From contig CBDCRK010000032.1 in NCBI GenBank assembly GCA_965220955.1, forward strand, positions 411,139 to 475,138: DNA of 64,000 nt. The letters are read 5' to 3'. The stretch comes from CBDCRK01 sp965220955 (GTDB lineage: Bacteria > Desulfobacterota > Binatia > Bin18 > CBDCRK01). Each line of letters starts with the position of its first letter. Within the stretch, counting starts at the first letter, position 1. A program made the position numbers and the translations under genes. Shown in pieces: positions 8,393-16,802 of the stretch. Under the pieces are notes generated by a model. That model saw only the letters and a program-made list of their open reading frames with translations. It did no database searches and was not told the DNA's origin.

Positions 8393-9391
8393 ATGACGGA
8401 CTACTATCGTATCTATGGCGCAGAGATGTCACCTTACTCAGTGAAGGTTCGTTCATATTTCCGGTACAAGGGGATCTCTCACAAGTGGATTATTCGTAAC
8501 GCTGCAGCCCAGGCTGAATACGAGAAATATGCTAAGATCCCCATCATTCCGCTTGTTGTGACCCCCGAAGATAAGGGTATGCAAGACTCCACGCCCATTA
8601 TCGATCACCTTGAAGCTCTGTACCCTGAGCCCTCGATCCATCCATCAGATCCGGTCACTGCTTTCATTTCTGCACTTCTCGAAGAGTTCGGCGACGAGTG
8701 GGGCAACAAGTGGATGTTCCATTATCGCTGGGCACGCGAGGTAGATCAACTTAGCTCCGCTGGGCGCATTGCGCGTACAATGATGCCCATGGCGGACGAA
8801 CAGCAGCACGCTGGAATGGTCACTCAGGTGCGGGAACGGATGGTGAATCGCGTGTGGTTCGTGGGCTCGAACGAACAGACCGCACCTCAGATCGAGGAGT
8901 CCTTCTGTGAGGCACTGGGGCAGCTTGAAGCCCACCTGGTCGATCGCTCTTACCTTTTCGGTGCCCGTCCTGCGTTTGGCGACTTTGGTGTGTGGGGCCA
9001 AGTATATAATGCCTGGACCGACCCCACGACCTGCGCACTTGTTGAGGGGCGCGCTCCGCATGTGCTTGCGTGGGTGCAGCGGATGCTGTGGCCGCGCGCA
9101 GAGGGTGATTTCGAGCCCTGGTTCCACCTCGAGCCAACGCTCCTGCCACTCCTCGAGCGCCAAGTTGGGTCTCGTTTCATGCCCTGGACCCGGGCCAACG
9201 CCGAGGCCATTGCCGGCGGCCACGAGGAGTTCAGTGTTGAGCTGGACGGCCATACCTGGACTCAGAAACCGCAGAAGTACCATGCGAAATCATTGCAGGC
9301 GCTGCGGGAGAAATACGCCGCCGTAGCCGACAAGGGCGTGCTCAACCCTATTCTTGAACGCGTGGGTTGTCTCGCGGGCTTGCGCGGCTGA
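8393..9391 (+). CDS. Glutathione S-transferase family protein
   Basis: The preferred start is the ATG at 8393, nine bases after AGGAAGG; the longer frame from 8315 runs into the remnant region. The 332-residue product begins with a thioredoxin-like GST N-domain: YRIYGAEMSPYSVKVRSYF, then IPIIPLVV and DSTPIIDHLEALYPEPS, the SNAIL/TRAIL-like glutathione contact with Asp-Ser-Thr. A helical C-terminal domain follows (PAFGDFGVWGQVYNAW is the conserved N-capping region). The protein is longer than ordinary GSTs (about 220 residues) because of an extra C-terminal part. It probably conjugates or isomerises electrophiles. Its position next to a dimethylformamidase-like gene suggests a detoxification role (inference). 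Confidence 0.82.
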   Translation: MTDYYRIYGAEMSPYSVKVRSYFRYKGISHKWIIRNAAAQAEYEKYAKIPIIPLVVTPEDKGMQDSTPIIDHLEALYPEPSIHPSDPVTAFISALLEEFGDEWGNKWMFHYRWAREVDQLSSAGRIARTMMPMADEQQHAGMVTQVRERMVNRVWFVGSNEQTAPQIEESFCEALGQLEAHLVDRSYLFGARPAFGDFGVWGQVYNAWTDPTTCALVEGRAPHVLAWVQRMLWPRAEGDFEPWFHLEPTLLPLLERQVGSRFMPWTRANAEAIAGGHEEFSVELDGHTWTQKPQKYHAKSLQALREKYAAVADKGVLNPILERVGCLAGLRG

Positions 9392-9495
9392 TACTCCGCT
9401 AGATCCTTTTGGGGGCACAAGCAGTTCGATATGGGAAATTCCGCTGAGGTATCCAAAGCATGGCATTGGATGATCTGCCAGAATGGAGGCCAGGT

Positions 9496-11724
9496 ATGAA
9501 AATCGTGGGCTATAGTGATCGCTTAAGCATAGCAGCGGGAGAGAAAATCCGCTTTATGGTCAGCTGTGAGCTGTCAACCTATCGCGCAGACATTGTGCGT
9601 CTTATCCATGGCGATACCAACCCCAGAGGACCTGGGTTTAAAGAGGAACTAATAGAAACACCAGCCAACGGCGAGTATCCAGGTCGCAAGCAAGTTATCT
9701 ATAGTGGATCCTATGTAACCGTGTCGGACAGCCCCTTGCTGCGATCTCAAAGCTTCACTTTGCAAGCCTGGATCTACCCCACCACACCGCAAAAGAGGGT
9801 CCAGGGAATCTTAAACAAATGGTCGGCCTCCGAGGGTGTAGGTTATGGTCTTTTTATTGACCAAGGTGGGGAACTGGCTTTGTGGCTTGGCAGCCGAGAT
9901 GGCCAGGTCGAACGCATCCGTAGTGGAAAAGCTCTGCGGGCTGGTGAGTGGTACTTTGTTGCCGCTACCTACGACGGGCAGAGCAGGAAGGTTAGCCTTT
10001 ACCAGGAACCTGTTAGGGCGTGGCCTATAGACGATTCGAGAGTGGTGGCTGAACAAGCGACTCAGACCCGGGCCGTGGGGGAAAGCGAGGCGGCCTTGTT
10101 GATGGCCGGTTATTGGGAGCAAGCAGACTCAGGGAAAATGATTGTCAGGGGACACTTTAATGGCAAGATCGATAGTCCTCGACTTTTTGGCCGGGCACTG
10201 AAGGCAAACGAGATTGAGGCGCTTAAGCAGGACGCATCTCCCCAAGACCTGGGTGAGGCGGTAATGGCTGCCTGGGATTTTTCTCTAGACATCCCTTCAA
10301 GAAAAGTTACGGATACGTCCTCCCATGCCCTGCACGGTCAGACAGTCAACATGCCGGCACGGGCTATGACGGGTCACAACTGGAGCGGCAAGGAGATGAA
10401 CTTTGCTCGTGCCCCCCAAGAATATGGGGCCATTCACTTCCATGATGATGATCTTGATGACGCGGGGTGGGAGGTCGATTTTGAGCTGACCGTTCCTGAA
10501 CAGTTAAAAAGTGGGGTATATGCCGCGCGTCTGAGGGCCGGTGAGAGTGAAGACTACCTTCCATTTTTTGTCAGACCCCCAAAAGGAACCTCCTCCGCCC
10601 GGGTTGCCTTCCTGGCACCTACCAACAGCTACCTGGCCTATGCCAATGAACACATTGGGGAGATTTCTCTTGCACTGGCTCCAAACCAGAGAATGAATCT
10701 GCATCAGGAAGAATATCAATATATTATCGATAATGGCCTCTTGAGCTTATACGATCACCATAGTGACGGCAGTGGCGTTTGCTACTCGTCACGCCTACGG
10801 CCAATCTTGAACCTGCGACCGAAGTGTTACATGAGGACCCTCAACTGCCCACATCAGTTTGCTGCCGATCTACATCTAATAGACTGGCTGAAGGCTAGGG
10901 GTCACACGTGTGACGTTGTCACCGATGAAGACCTCCATTTTGAGGGAGCAGACCTCCTGGCCCATTATAATGTGATCCTCACTGGCACCCACCCGGAGTA
11001 CTGGTCTGGACCCATGCTAGAGGCCATGGAAACTTACCTGAACAATGGCGGTCGGCTTATGTATCTCGGAGGCAATGGCTTTTATTGGATCACTTCATTT
11101 GACCCTGAACGCCCGCAGGTGGTTGAGGTCCGACGCTGGGGGGGTACTGAAACCTGGGAAGCCGCGCCCGGTGAGTACTACCATAGCACTACCGGGGAGC
11201 CCGGCGGGATATGGCGTTTTCGTGGTAAAGCTCCCCAGAGGCTAGTCGGTGTTGGCTTTACCTCTCAAGGATTTGATCGGAACTCACCCTACTATTGTCA
11301 GGCCGCAAGCTCTGATCCCCGAGCAGCTTTCATTTTTGCCGGTATTGACCAGAATGAGCCTATTGGTGACTTTGAGTCGCTGGTCTTAAATCAGGGTGCC
11401 GCTGGGTTTGAAATAGATCGTGCCGACCCAGCCTTAGGTACACCTGCACATGCCCTAGTACTGGCAACCGCGTCAGGCTATTCGGATTCCTATCAATATG
11501 TGTTGGAAGAAGTGTTGATGAGTGACTCCAAACAGGGAGGAAGTGTCAATTCTCTGGTGAAAGCCGATATGGTTTACTTTGAATGCCCAAACGGAGGAGC
11601 GGTGTTCTCAGTGGGCTCGATTGCCTGGTGTGGATCTCTCTCTTACAACCAATACAACAACAATGTTTCGGACATTACCGATAATGTGCTAAGAAGATTT
11701 ACCTCGGACGATCCTTTACCCTGA
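9496..11724 (+). CDS. N,N-dimethylformamidase large-subunit-like protein 1, with LamG domain
   Basis: The start at 9496 is chosen because AATGGAGG lies seven bases before it and because the paralogue at 18406 begins at the same residue (MKIVGYSDR against MDIVGYADR). The 742-residue protein has an N-terminal beta domain, a LamG/concanavalin-like domain (about 80-250: SFTLQAWIYP to GYGLFIDQGGELALWLG), and a C-terminal amidotransferase-like domain (LGGNGFYWITSF). Bacterial DMFase is known to use a 2-Tyr-1-carboxylate iron centre. Candidate ligands are Tyr379 (TNSYLAYAN), Tyr419 (YDHHSDG) and Glu501 (HPEYW). No small subunit gene precedes it. A nitroreductase gene follows after 13 bases, probably in one operon. 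The amide substrate is unknown. Confidence 0.82.
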   Translation: MKIVGYSDRLSIAAGEKIRFMVSCELSTYRADIVRLIHGDTNPRGPGFKEELIETPANGEYPGRKQVIYSGSYVTVSDSPLLRSQSFTLQAWIYPTTPQKRVQGILNKWSASEGVGYGLFIDQGGELALWLGSRDGQVERIRSGKALRAGEWYFVAATYDGQSRKVSLYQEPVRAWPIDDSRVVAEQATQTRAVGESEAALLMAGYWEQADSGKMIVRGHFNGKIDSPRLFGRALKANEIEALKQDASPQDLGEAVMAAWDFSLDIPSRKVTDTSSHALHGQTVNMPARAMTGHNWSGKEMNFARAPQEYGAIHFHDDDLDDAGWEVDFELTVPEQLKSGVYAARLRAGESEDYLPFFVRPPKGTSSARVAFLAPTNSYLAYANEHIGEISLALAPNQRMNLHQEEYQYIIDNGLLSLYDHHSDGSGVCYSSRLRPILNLRPKCYMRTLNCPHQFAADLHLIDWLKARGHTCDVVTDEDLHFEGADLLAHYNVILTGTHPEYWSGPMLEAMETYLNNGGRLMYLGGNGFYWITSFDPERPQVVEVRRWGGTETWEAAPGEYYHSTTGEPGGIWRFRGKAPQRLVGVGFTSQGFDRNSPYYCQAASSDPRAAFIFAGIDQNEPIGDFESLVLNQGAAGFEIDRADPALGTPAHALVLATASGYSDSYQYVLEEVLMSDSKQGGSVNSLVKADMVYFECPNGGAVFSVGSIAWCGSLSYNQYNNNVSDITDNVLRRFTSDDPLP

Positions 11725-11737
11725 AGAGGAGCACGAT

Positions 11738-12421
11738 ATGGACTTAACTACTGTGGACCATTTACTCACTACCACCCGTTCGGTTAAAAAGCGCCTGGAC
11801 TTCACCCGGCCCATAGAAGCCGAAGTGATCCAGAGGTGCATTGAGATTGCGCTGCAGTCGCCAACGGGTGTGAATTCCCAAGGCTGGTATTTCATTGTTG
11901 TCACCGAGCCGGAAAAACGCCTGGCTCTAGCAGAGGTCTACCGTAAGGCCATGAGAGATTATCGTAAGCTGCAAGACCAGCAGGCCCCCCAGTATTCTCC
12001 AGGCGGTCCGCGATTGGCACAGTGGCAAGGCATGCTCGAGTCCAGTGATTATCTCAACGAACATTTACATGAAGCCCCGGTACACATTATCCCCTGCATT
12101 AATACCCGGGTAAAAGAATATCCCCTGCTTTTTCAGTCACCCACTCCTAGTTCTTTCTACAATGCCTCGCTCTATGGCTCTATTCTGCCTGCCACCTGGT
12201 CAATTATGTTAGCTTTGCGCGCTCGTGGCTTGGGGTCTACCTGGACCACGGTGCACCTTGTATATGAGAAAGAAGCTGCCGATATCCTGGGAATTCCCGA
12301 TAATATTCTGCAGGCAGCTCTACTACCCGTTGCCTACTTTAAGGGCAGCGATTTCAAGCCTGCCAAGCGTGTCCCTGCACAAGAGTTAACCTACTGGAAC
12401 GCCTGGGGACAGCACAGATAG
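11738..12421 (+). CDS. Nitroreductase family flavoprotein
   Basis: A 227-residue FMN-dependent reductase with a strong GAAGAGGAG ribosome-binding site. The opening TTRSVKKRLDFTRPI resembles the family R-R/S-x-R-x-F phosphate-binding start, followed by ALQSPTGVNSQGWYFIVV (FMN contact P-x-x-x-N-x-Q-x-W). The middle has SIMLALRARGLGSTWTTV, the conserved Gly-Ser-x-Trp region. Such enzymes reduce nitro groups, quinones or enones with NAD(P)H and usually act as dimers. It lies 13 bases after the DMFase-like gene and is probably cotranscribed. Confidence 0.87.
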   Translation: MDLTTVDHLLTTTRSVKKRLDFTRPIEAEVIQRCIEIALQSPTGVNSQGWYFIVVTEPEKRLALAEVYRKAMRDYRKLQDQQAPQYSPGGPRLAQWQGMLESSDYLNEHLHEAPVHIIPCINTRVKEYPLLFQSPTPSSFYNASLYGSILPATWSIMLALRARGLGSTWTTVHLVYEKEAADILGIPDNILQAALLPVAYFKGSDFKPAKRVPAQELTYWNAWGQHR

Positions 12422-12479
12422 AGTGGTACCAGGTAGCGTAAGTTTGTAACTAGATATGGCAAGAGTGGCCCCCTCTGCT

Positions 12480-12563
12480 GTCATTCCTGCGAAAGCAGGA
12501 ATCTATCTTCGGAGCGGCCTCCCGCCGGTCCAGCCCTGGATTCCCGCGTGCGCGGGAATGACA
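12480..12563. repeat. Pair of inverted REP-like palindromes
   Basis: Two imperfect hairpins face each other: TCATTCCTGCGAAAGCAGGA at 12481-12500 and ATTCCCGCGTGCGCGGGAAT at 12540-12559, flanked by TGTC and GACA. This is the widespread GTCATTCC-CGC-n-GCG-GGAAT type of intergenic element. It sits between convergent genes and could serve as a bidirectional terminator or mRNA stabiliser. Confidence 0.8.
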
Positions 12564-12609
12564 GAAAGCAGGGGACCGACAATTGGACATAGACGCAAAA
12601 GCAGTATTC

Positions 12610-13197
12610 TTAGATTTTTCCTGAGATGATGGGGATGTCCGGCAAGTTTTCCCATAGGGCATCATAGGTCCGGTGAGTATGCAAGGCATGGATGACTATA
12701 GGCAAAGGGTCTGGCCATATCTCAGGTAAATCCGCTTCACCTTCATAACCAATAGCATAGGCCAGCTGTTCTACCGGCGGGGTAAACCGGGCATTAACTC
12801 CCGCTTTATTGCCTCGTGGATCAAGGCGATACCAGCCTATTCCGGGAAGATAAACGGCATTGAGACCATGCAAGCAGTAGGGCGCGCCATTGTCGTCCCG
12901 GCTTAGTCGCTGATAACATAGAGCAGCCGGGATAGAGTTGGCCCGTAACAGCGCGGCGAGCAAGTGGCTTTTAGCATAGCAATAACCCGTTCCTGCTTCC
13001 AATACTTTAGAAGCCCTACAGGTCACAGGGTTAAGTTTATAATCATAGCTATGCCGGATGGTATCTCGAACCCACTCAAAACAGCGCCTGGCAATCTCTA
13101 GGGGATGAGTTGAGCCTGCAGCCAGGTCTCGTGCTAGAGTGAAGACCCTGGACTGCTCCCAGTCTATAATCTCGGTGGACTTAAGGTATTCTTCCAT
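12610..13197 (-). CDS. Transglutaminase-like (papain-fold) protein
   Basis: A 195-residue single-domain protein of the transglutaminase core family. The catalytic triad is visible: Cys in EAGTGYCYAKSHLLAALLRA, His in YCLHGLNAVYL and Asp in WYRLDPRGNK. Bacterial members act as cysteine proteases or peptide ligases rather than true cross-linkers. No signal peptide is seen. The gene precedes the REP-like repeat and is transcribed from the same side as the cupin gene upstream of it, about 40 bases apart, so the two may form an operon. The substrate is unknown. Confidence 0.85.
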   Translation of the reverse strand: MEEYLKSTEIIDWEQSRVFTLARDLAAGSTHPLEIARRCFEWVRDTIRHSYDYKLNPVTCRASKVLEAGTGYCYAKSHLLAALLRANSIPAALCYQRLSRDDNGAPYCLHGLNAVYLPGIGWYRLDPRGNKAGVNARFTPPVEQLAYAIGYEGEADLPEIWPDPLPIVIHALHTHRTYDALWENLPDIPIISGKI

Positions 13198-13237
13198 TTT
13201 GCTTTACCTTCCTGCTCACATTACAAGCCAGTCTATG

Positions 13238-13627
13238 TTAGTCGCTGGTACTTTCGCCACCTTTGGGTCCCCAGAAAACGGCCCAAAGCAGCAGGTCCCC
13301 AGTAAAATCCTCAAACCGGTGGACTGCGCGGGCAGGAACGAACAGCATATCACCGGTGTTAAAGGGATGGCGCTCGTCTTCTACAACTAATGTGCCATGG
13401 CCTTGCATGGCAACGTACAGTTCGTCCTGATCATGGGGCTGCTGATCATCGGGGTTTGGCGGGCGATAGACAAGGGTGAACATGGAGCCATGGGACAGAC
13501 CCAAACCAAAGGGCCGAGGACCATGAGTGCCGATTTTGGTAATGGTCTCGGCAAATCCAGAAACCAGGCCTTTGGTTTGGCCGTCAGTGGGTACTTTAGA
13601 GTTCTTCATAGCAATATTCCCCATCAA
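13238..13627 (-). CDS. Cupin-domain protein
   Basis: A small single-cupin barrel. Motif 1 is approximated by PNPDDQQPHDQDELYVAMQGHG, where the His and Glu/Asp residues could bind a metal. Motif 2 follows at NTGDMLFVPARAVHRFEDF, with the conserved G-D-x-x-x-x-P and histidine. The start may be the second in-frame ATG (13609), which follows GGGGA at a better distance and removes six residues. Such proteins are usually sugar or small-molecule isomerases, dioxygenases or binders. Together with the transglutaminase and PPOX genes it forms a same-strand group. Confidence 0.78.
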   Translation of the reverse strand: MMGNIAMKNSKVPTDGQTKGLVSGFAETITKIGTHGPRPFGLGLSHGSMFTLVYRPPNPDDQQPHDQDELYVAMQGHGTLVVEDERHPFNTGDMLFVPARAVHRFEDFTGDLLLWAVFWGPKGGESTSD

Positions 13628-13647
13628 GGTTCGTATTGGAGCGAAAG

Positions 13648-14331
13648 TTAATCCTTTACCGACTCTTGCTTGGCAGCATACGGTCGCCGGTAGTCAAGGA
13701 TATAGGCTGGAGGAGTAATCTTCGGATCAAGGCGAGGGTCAGGAACCACCGCCTGTGGTGTTAACCGTAGGGGAAGCTCGCCAGCCCAGCACCCCAGCTG
13801 ATAGTCCGCTTTATCATCTATTGGTGGGCCAGTGCGAACCTTGGCCGAAACCTCCTCAAGCGGAAGGCGTAAAACTGTTGTGGCTTTCAGTTCCTGCTCA
13901 TTAGGCCACCGGACATCTTCCCAGCGGTTGGGTACCACATGTTCTACAATCGCCTTGAGTGCAACCAGCTGCTCGGCCCGGTCTGTTACCTCGACCGCTG
14001 TGCCCAGGACTACCACTGAGCGGTAATTCATTGAGTGATGGAAGGCGGAGCGGGCGAGCACCAGACCATCCAGGAGGGTTACCGTAACACAGACTGGAAT
14101 ACCCTCACACAGAGAGCGTAGCATACGACTTGCGGCTGAGCCATGGAGATAGAGTCGGTCGCCGACCCGTGCATGGATAGTGGGAATTACATAGGGCTGA
14201 TCGTCGACCGTGAAACCAACATGGCAAAAAAGCCCTTCATCAAGAATGGCCTCGATCACAGCGCGATCGTAGGAGGCTCGATTGGGGTACCGTCCAGGCG
14301 TTGTACGTTCGGTGGGGTGAAAATGTTGCAT
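13648..14331 (-). CDS. Pyridoxamine 5'-phosphate oxidase-fold flavin-binding protein
   Basis: The start at 14331 is supported by AAAGGAGG six bases upstream; a longer frame to 14376 lacks one. The 227-residue protein begins MQHFHPTERTTPGRYPNRAS, then AILDEGLFCHVGFTVDDQPY and TIHARVGDRLYLHGSAASRM, the strands and FMN-phosphate region of the FMN-binding split barrel (Pyridox_ox_2 group). RSAFHHSMNYRSVVVLG is typical of this subgroup. Members bind FMN, F420 or haem and reduce or protect small molecules; none is known to make PLP. It is probably cotranscribed with the cupin gene downstream. Confidence 0.85.
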   Translation of the reverse strand: MQHFHPTERTTPGRYPNRASYDRAVIEAILDEGLFCHVGFTVDDQPYVIPTIHARVGDRLYLHGSAASRMLRSLCEGIPVCVTVTLLDGLVLARSAFHHSMNYRSVVVLGTAVEVTDRAEQLVALKAIVEHVVPNRWEDVRWPNEQELKATTVLRLPLEEVSAKVRTGPPIDDKADYQLGCWAGELPLRLTPQAVVPDPRLDPKITPPAYILDYRRPYAAKQESVKD

Positions 14332-14404
14332 TGATTTGCCTCCTTTATTTTTGTTGGGGTACGTGGACATACCCATATGTAAGTCTAGCCTGAGTTTTCC
14401 TGCT

Positions 14405-14665
14405 CTATTGATCTGAAGACAAACGGAAAATCAGCCTTATGACTTCCTGCTCAATTGTAGCCAAGGCCTCAGTGGGAGAGGCCATACCCAGATCATGTAC
14501 ATGGCAGTATTCAATTCTGTCTGGCCATCGAGGGAAACGCTTTTCGAGCAGAAACCGGTGTTCCGCTTCCTTGTGGGCAAAGATCATGTTAGCTGCCTGT
14601 AGATCCTGTTCTTGTAGCTGTATGAGGAATAACAGTCTCAATGGGCTTGCTTGTTTGGTGAACAT
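14405..14665 (-). CDS. Small hypothetical protein
   Basis: An 86-codon frame with no recognised family. The N-terminal part is hydrophobic (SPLRLLFLIQLQEQDLQAAN), followed by a charged, helical-looking C-terminal half. The ribosome-binding site is weak, and an overlapping frame of similar length exists on the other strand, so it may not be real. It lies between the PPOX gene and a divergent amidohydrolase. Confidence 0.3.
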   Translation of the reverse strand: MFTKQASPLRLLFLIQLQEQDLQAANMIFAHKEAEHRFLLEKRFPRWPDRIEYCHVHDLGMASPTEALATIEQEVIRLIFRLSSDQ

Positions 14666-14815
14666 AACGTTCCTAGGGGACCCCTTACTATGCTTTATTC
14701 CTTGATTAATATCAATAAGTTAGCCATTTCACCCACGCTCTACTAGCCCCTTGCACCGAGGGTGCCATTCATGTAGGTGTTTAGGTGCCATCGAGAGCAG
14801 AAAGGAGAGATCTGT

Positions 14816-15967
14816 ATGACAAAAAATGCGCGTTTTCCTTACTCTGGAGCTATTGACGCAGACGGTCACATCCTTGAGCCCCCTGATTTGTGGGAAAAAT
14901 ATATCGACCCCAAATATCGTGACCGGGCGATCCGCGTTCGTACCAACCAGGATGGATGGGAAGTTCTTGAGATCGGAGGGGCTCCGGCCAAATACATCAA
15001 GCCTGGGCAGTTGGCCTTTTCCGGGGCTATGGGTAAGAGCGGCGAAGAGCTAAAGCCAGACCCGAGTAAGACTTATGTCAACCAGGCTCCGTTTGGGTCT
15101 ATGGATCCTAAAGAGCGTGTGGCTCTCCTTGATCAAGAAGGCCTTGATAAGGCGATTATCTATCCTAGCCTTGGCCTGGTATGGGAAACCGAAGATCTTG
15201 GGGATATTGAGCTGACGGCCGCTTACGCTCAGGCATACAACCGTTGGGTTGAGGATTTTTGTTCTGATTCAGAGGGCCGATTGGTTCCGATTGCCCACAT
15301 CTCTATGGGAGACCCACACGAAGCCGCTCAAGAGCTCGAACGGGCAGTGCGAAATGGAGCAAAAGGCGCCTTTTTTGTGCCATTTACCGTTACCAACAAA
15401 TCTCATGGTCACCCTTATTATGACCCTTTTTGGTCCAAGGTCCAGGAGCTGGACGTCCCGGTAGGCATCCACCCCAGCGGTGAACCCCCGGCTAAGCGCG
15501 TTCACCAGCGTTTCCGGGAAATGAAATGGGCACTCTGGCACCACAACGTGCATGGTGCTCAGGGACCGCTGCAAGCTTTTACCGCGCTCTTTCAGTACGG
15601 TCTTTTTGACCGTTTTCCCAAAATAAAGGTGGTTATGCTGGAGTCTGGGGCTGGTTGGGCTGGTTATCTCCTCAACCGTATGGATGCGGTTTATAAGAGC
15701 CCGCTGGGAGATACGGTTCCGCTCAAGGAGCTACCGAGTTATTATTTTCAGCGCCAGTGTTGGATCTCCGGGGACCCGGACGAAAAAGCCTTTGGCCATG
15801 TTGTTGATTTTGTTGGCGAGGATAAATTCTTCTGGGCTTCGGACTTTCCACACTTTGATCACACCGGAGACTATATGGAAGATCTCCGAGAACTGGTGGA
15901 GCCAATGCCAGAGTCAGCCCGCCAAAAGATTATCGGGAGAAACGCAGCCCAGGTCTATAATCTGTAA
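14816..15967 (+). CDS. Amidohydrolase_2 (ACMSD-like) protein, second paralogue
   Basis: The start at 14816 lies behind AAAGGAGAG; the longer frame from 14777 adds 13 residues with no homology. The 383-residue protein shows AIDADGHILEPPDLWEKYI (metal motif D-x-D-x-H-x-x-E), VPVGIHPSGEPP with a metal-site histidine, VVMLESGAGWAGYLLNRMD and FFWASDFPHFDH with the conserved aspartate. It belongs to the same branch as the protein at 16803-17948 (EPPDL start) and acts on an unknown, probably carboxylated, substrate. The AlgH gene follows on the same strand after 56 bases. Confidence 0.87.
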   Translation: MTKNARFPYSGAIDADGHILEPPDLWEKYIDPKYRDRAIRVRTNQDGWEVLEIGGAPAKYIKPGQLAFSGAMGKSGEELKPDPSKTYVNQAPFGSMDPKERVALLDQEGLDKAIIYPSLGLVWETEDLGDIELTAAYAQAYNRWVEDFCSDSEGRLVPIAHISMGDPHEAAQELERAVRNGAKGAFFVPFTVTNKSHGHPYYDPFWSKVQELDVPVGIHPSGEPPAKRVHQRFREMKWALWHHNVHGAQGPLQAFTALFQYGLFDRFPKIKVVMLESGAGWAGYLLNRMDAVYKSPLGDTVPLKELPSYYFQRQCWISGDPDEKAFGHVVDFVGEDKFFWASDFPHFDHTGDYMEDLRELVEPMPESARQKIIGRNAAQVYNL

Positions 15968-16023
15968 AAGCCAGAATTCCAGAAAATATGACTCGGGACA
16001 ATATGCCTTGGTAAAAAGAGGTT

Positions 16024-16764
16024 GTGCTTACTTTGAGAAGGGGTTGTGACGTTAAAGAGGCCATATCTTTTGTTATCACAATTCCCTTGGTGCTGCTTGT
16101 CATACTGCCCGGTACGCCCTTGATCCGGGCGGCATTTCCCGATCAACATGCAGAGTTGTGGCCTTTACGATTCCCGGTTGTTCTTTCGCTATCGAATCCC
16201 TTCCAGTCCGAGACGGAGCTGGCCCAGGGGAAGTTTCTGATCGCTGGTCGAGACCTTAACGATCCCAACTTCTCGGAAACCGTCGTCCTGTTGGTTGATT
16301 ACAACCAGCGCGGGGCACTGGGCTTGGTTATCAACCGACCCACTGAGGTAAAGCTCTCCACGGTGTTGCCGGAGATAGAAGGGGTACAGGAGCGGACAGA
16401 TACTATCTACATGGGTGGACCGGTTGCCAGGGGTCAAATGCTGCTGCTCATACGATCCGGCAGTCAACCCCAAGAGGCTCACCTGGTGTTTGCGGATACC
16501 TATGTCAGCTCAAGCCGGGCTGTACTCCAAAGGATGGTGGGCGGTGCAGAGGCGGGAGAAAAATTTCGTGTCTATGCTGGTTATGCAGGATGGGCGCCTG
16601 GACAGCTCGACCAAGAGGTAGCAAGAGGAGACTGGTACATCTTACAAGCTGATGCCGAGACGATTTTCGATAAGGCGGCTTCAGAGATCTGGCCGGAGCT
16701 TATTCGTCGGGGCTCAGTTCAGTGGACAAGGAGTTCTAGGACAGACTTATCTCCCACACAATAA
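16024..16764 (+). CDS. YqgE/AlgH (UPF0301) family protein with N-terminal membrane segment
   Basis: The core (about residues 60-246) is a clear YqgE/AlgH protein: KFLIAGRDLNDPNFSETVVL, RGALGLVINRPTEVKLS, IYMGGPVARGQM, VYAGYAGWAPGQLDQE and RGDWYILQAD, all hallmarks in order. Unlike the usual cytoplasmic 180-190-residue family members, it has an extra N-terminus with a hydrophobic segment (ISFVITIPLVLLVILPGTPL), so it is probably exported or anchored. The start is GTG and its exact position is uncertain. The molecular role of AlgH proteins is not settled. It follows the amidohydrolase gene and converges with the next one. Confidence 0.85.
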   Translation: MLTLRRGCDVKEAISFVITIPLVLLVILPGTPLIRAAFPDQHAELWPLRFPVVLSLSNPFQSETELAQGKFLIAGRDLNDPNFSETVVLLVDYNQRGALGLVINRPTEVKLSTVLPEIEGVQERTDTIYMGGPVARGQMLLLIRSGSQPQEAHLVFADTYVSSSRAVLQRMVGGAEAGEKFRVYAGYAGWAPGQLDQEVARGDWYILQADAETIFDKAASEIWPELIRRGSVQWTRSSRTDLSPTQ

Positions 16765-16802
16765 GTTTCCACTGCAGTCCTACCTCTCACCGGAACTTTC
16801 CT

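Noticed and set aside
12480..12563. Possible CRISPR-like repeat pair
   Set aside because: Only two palindromic units in inverted orientation, no spacers of constant length and no cas genes; it is a REP-like pair.
14439..14705. 88-codon plus-strand frame opposite the small hypothetical gene at 14405
   Set aside because: Rich in Ser, Cys and Arg, typical of an antisense shadow; no start signal.
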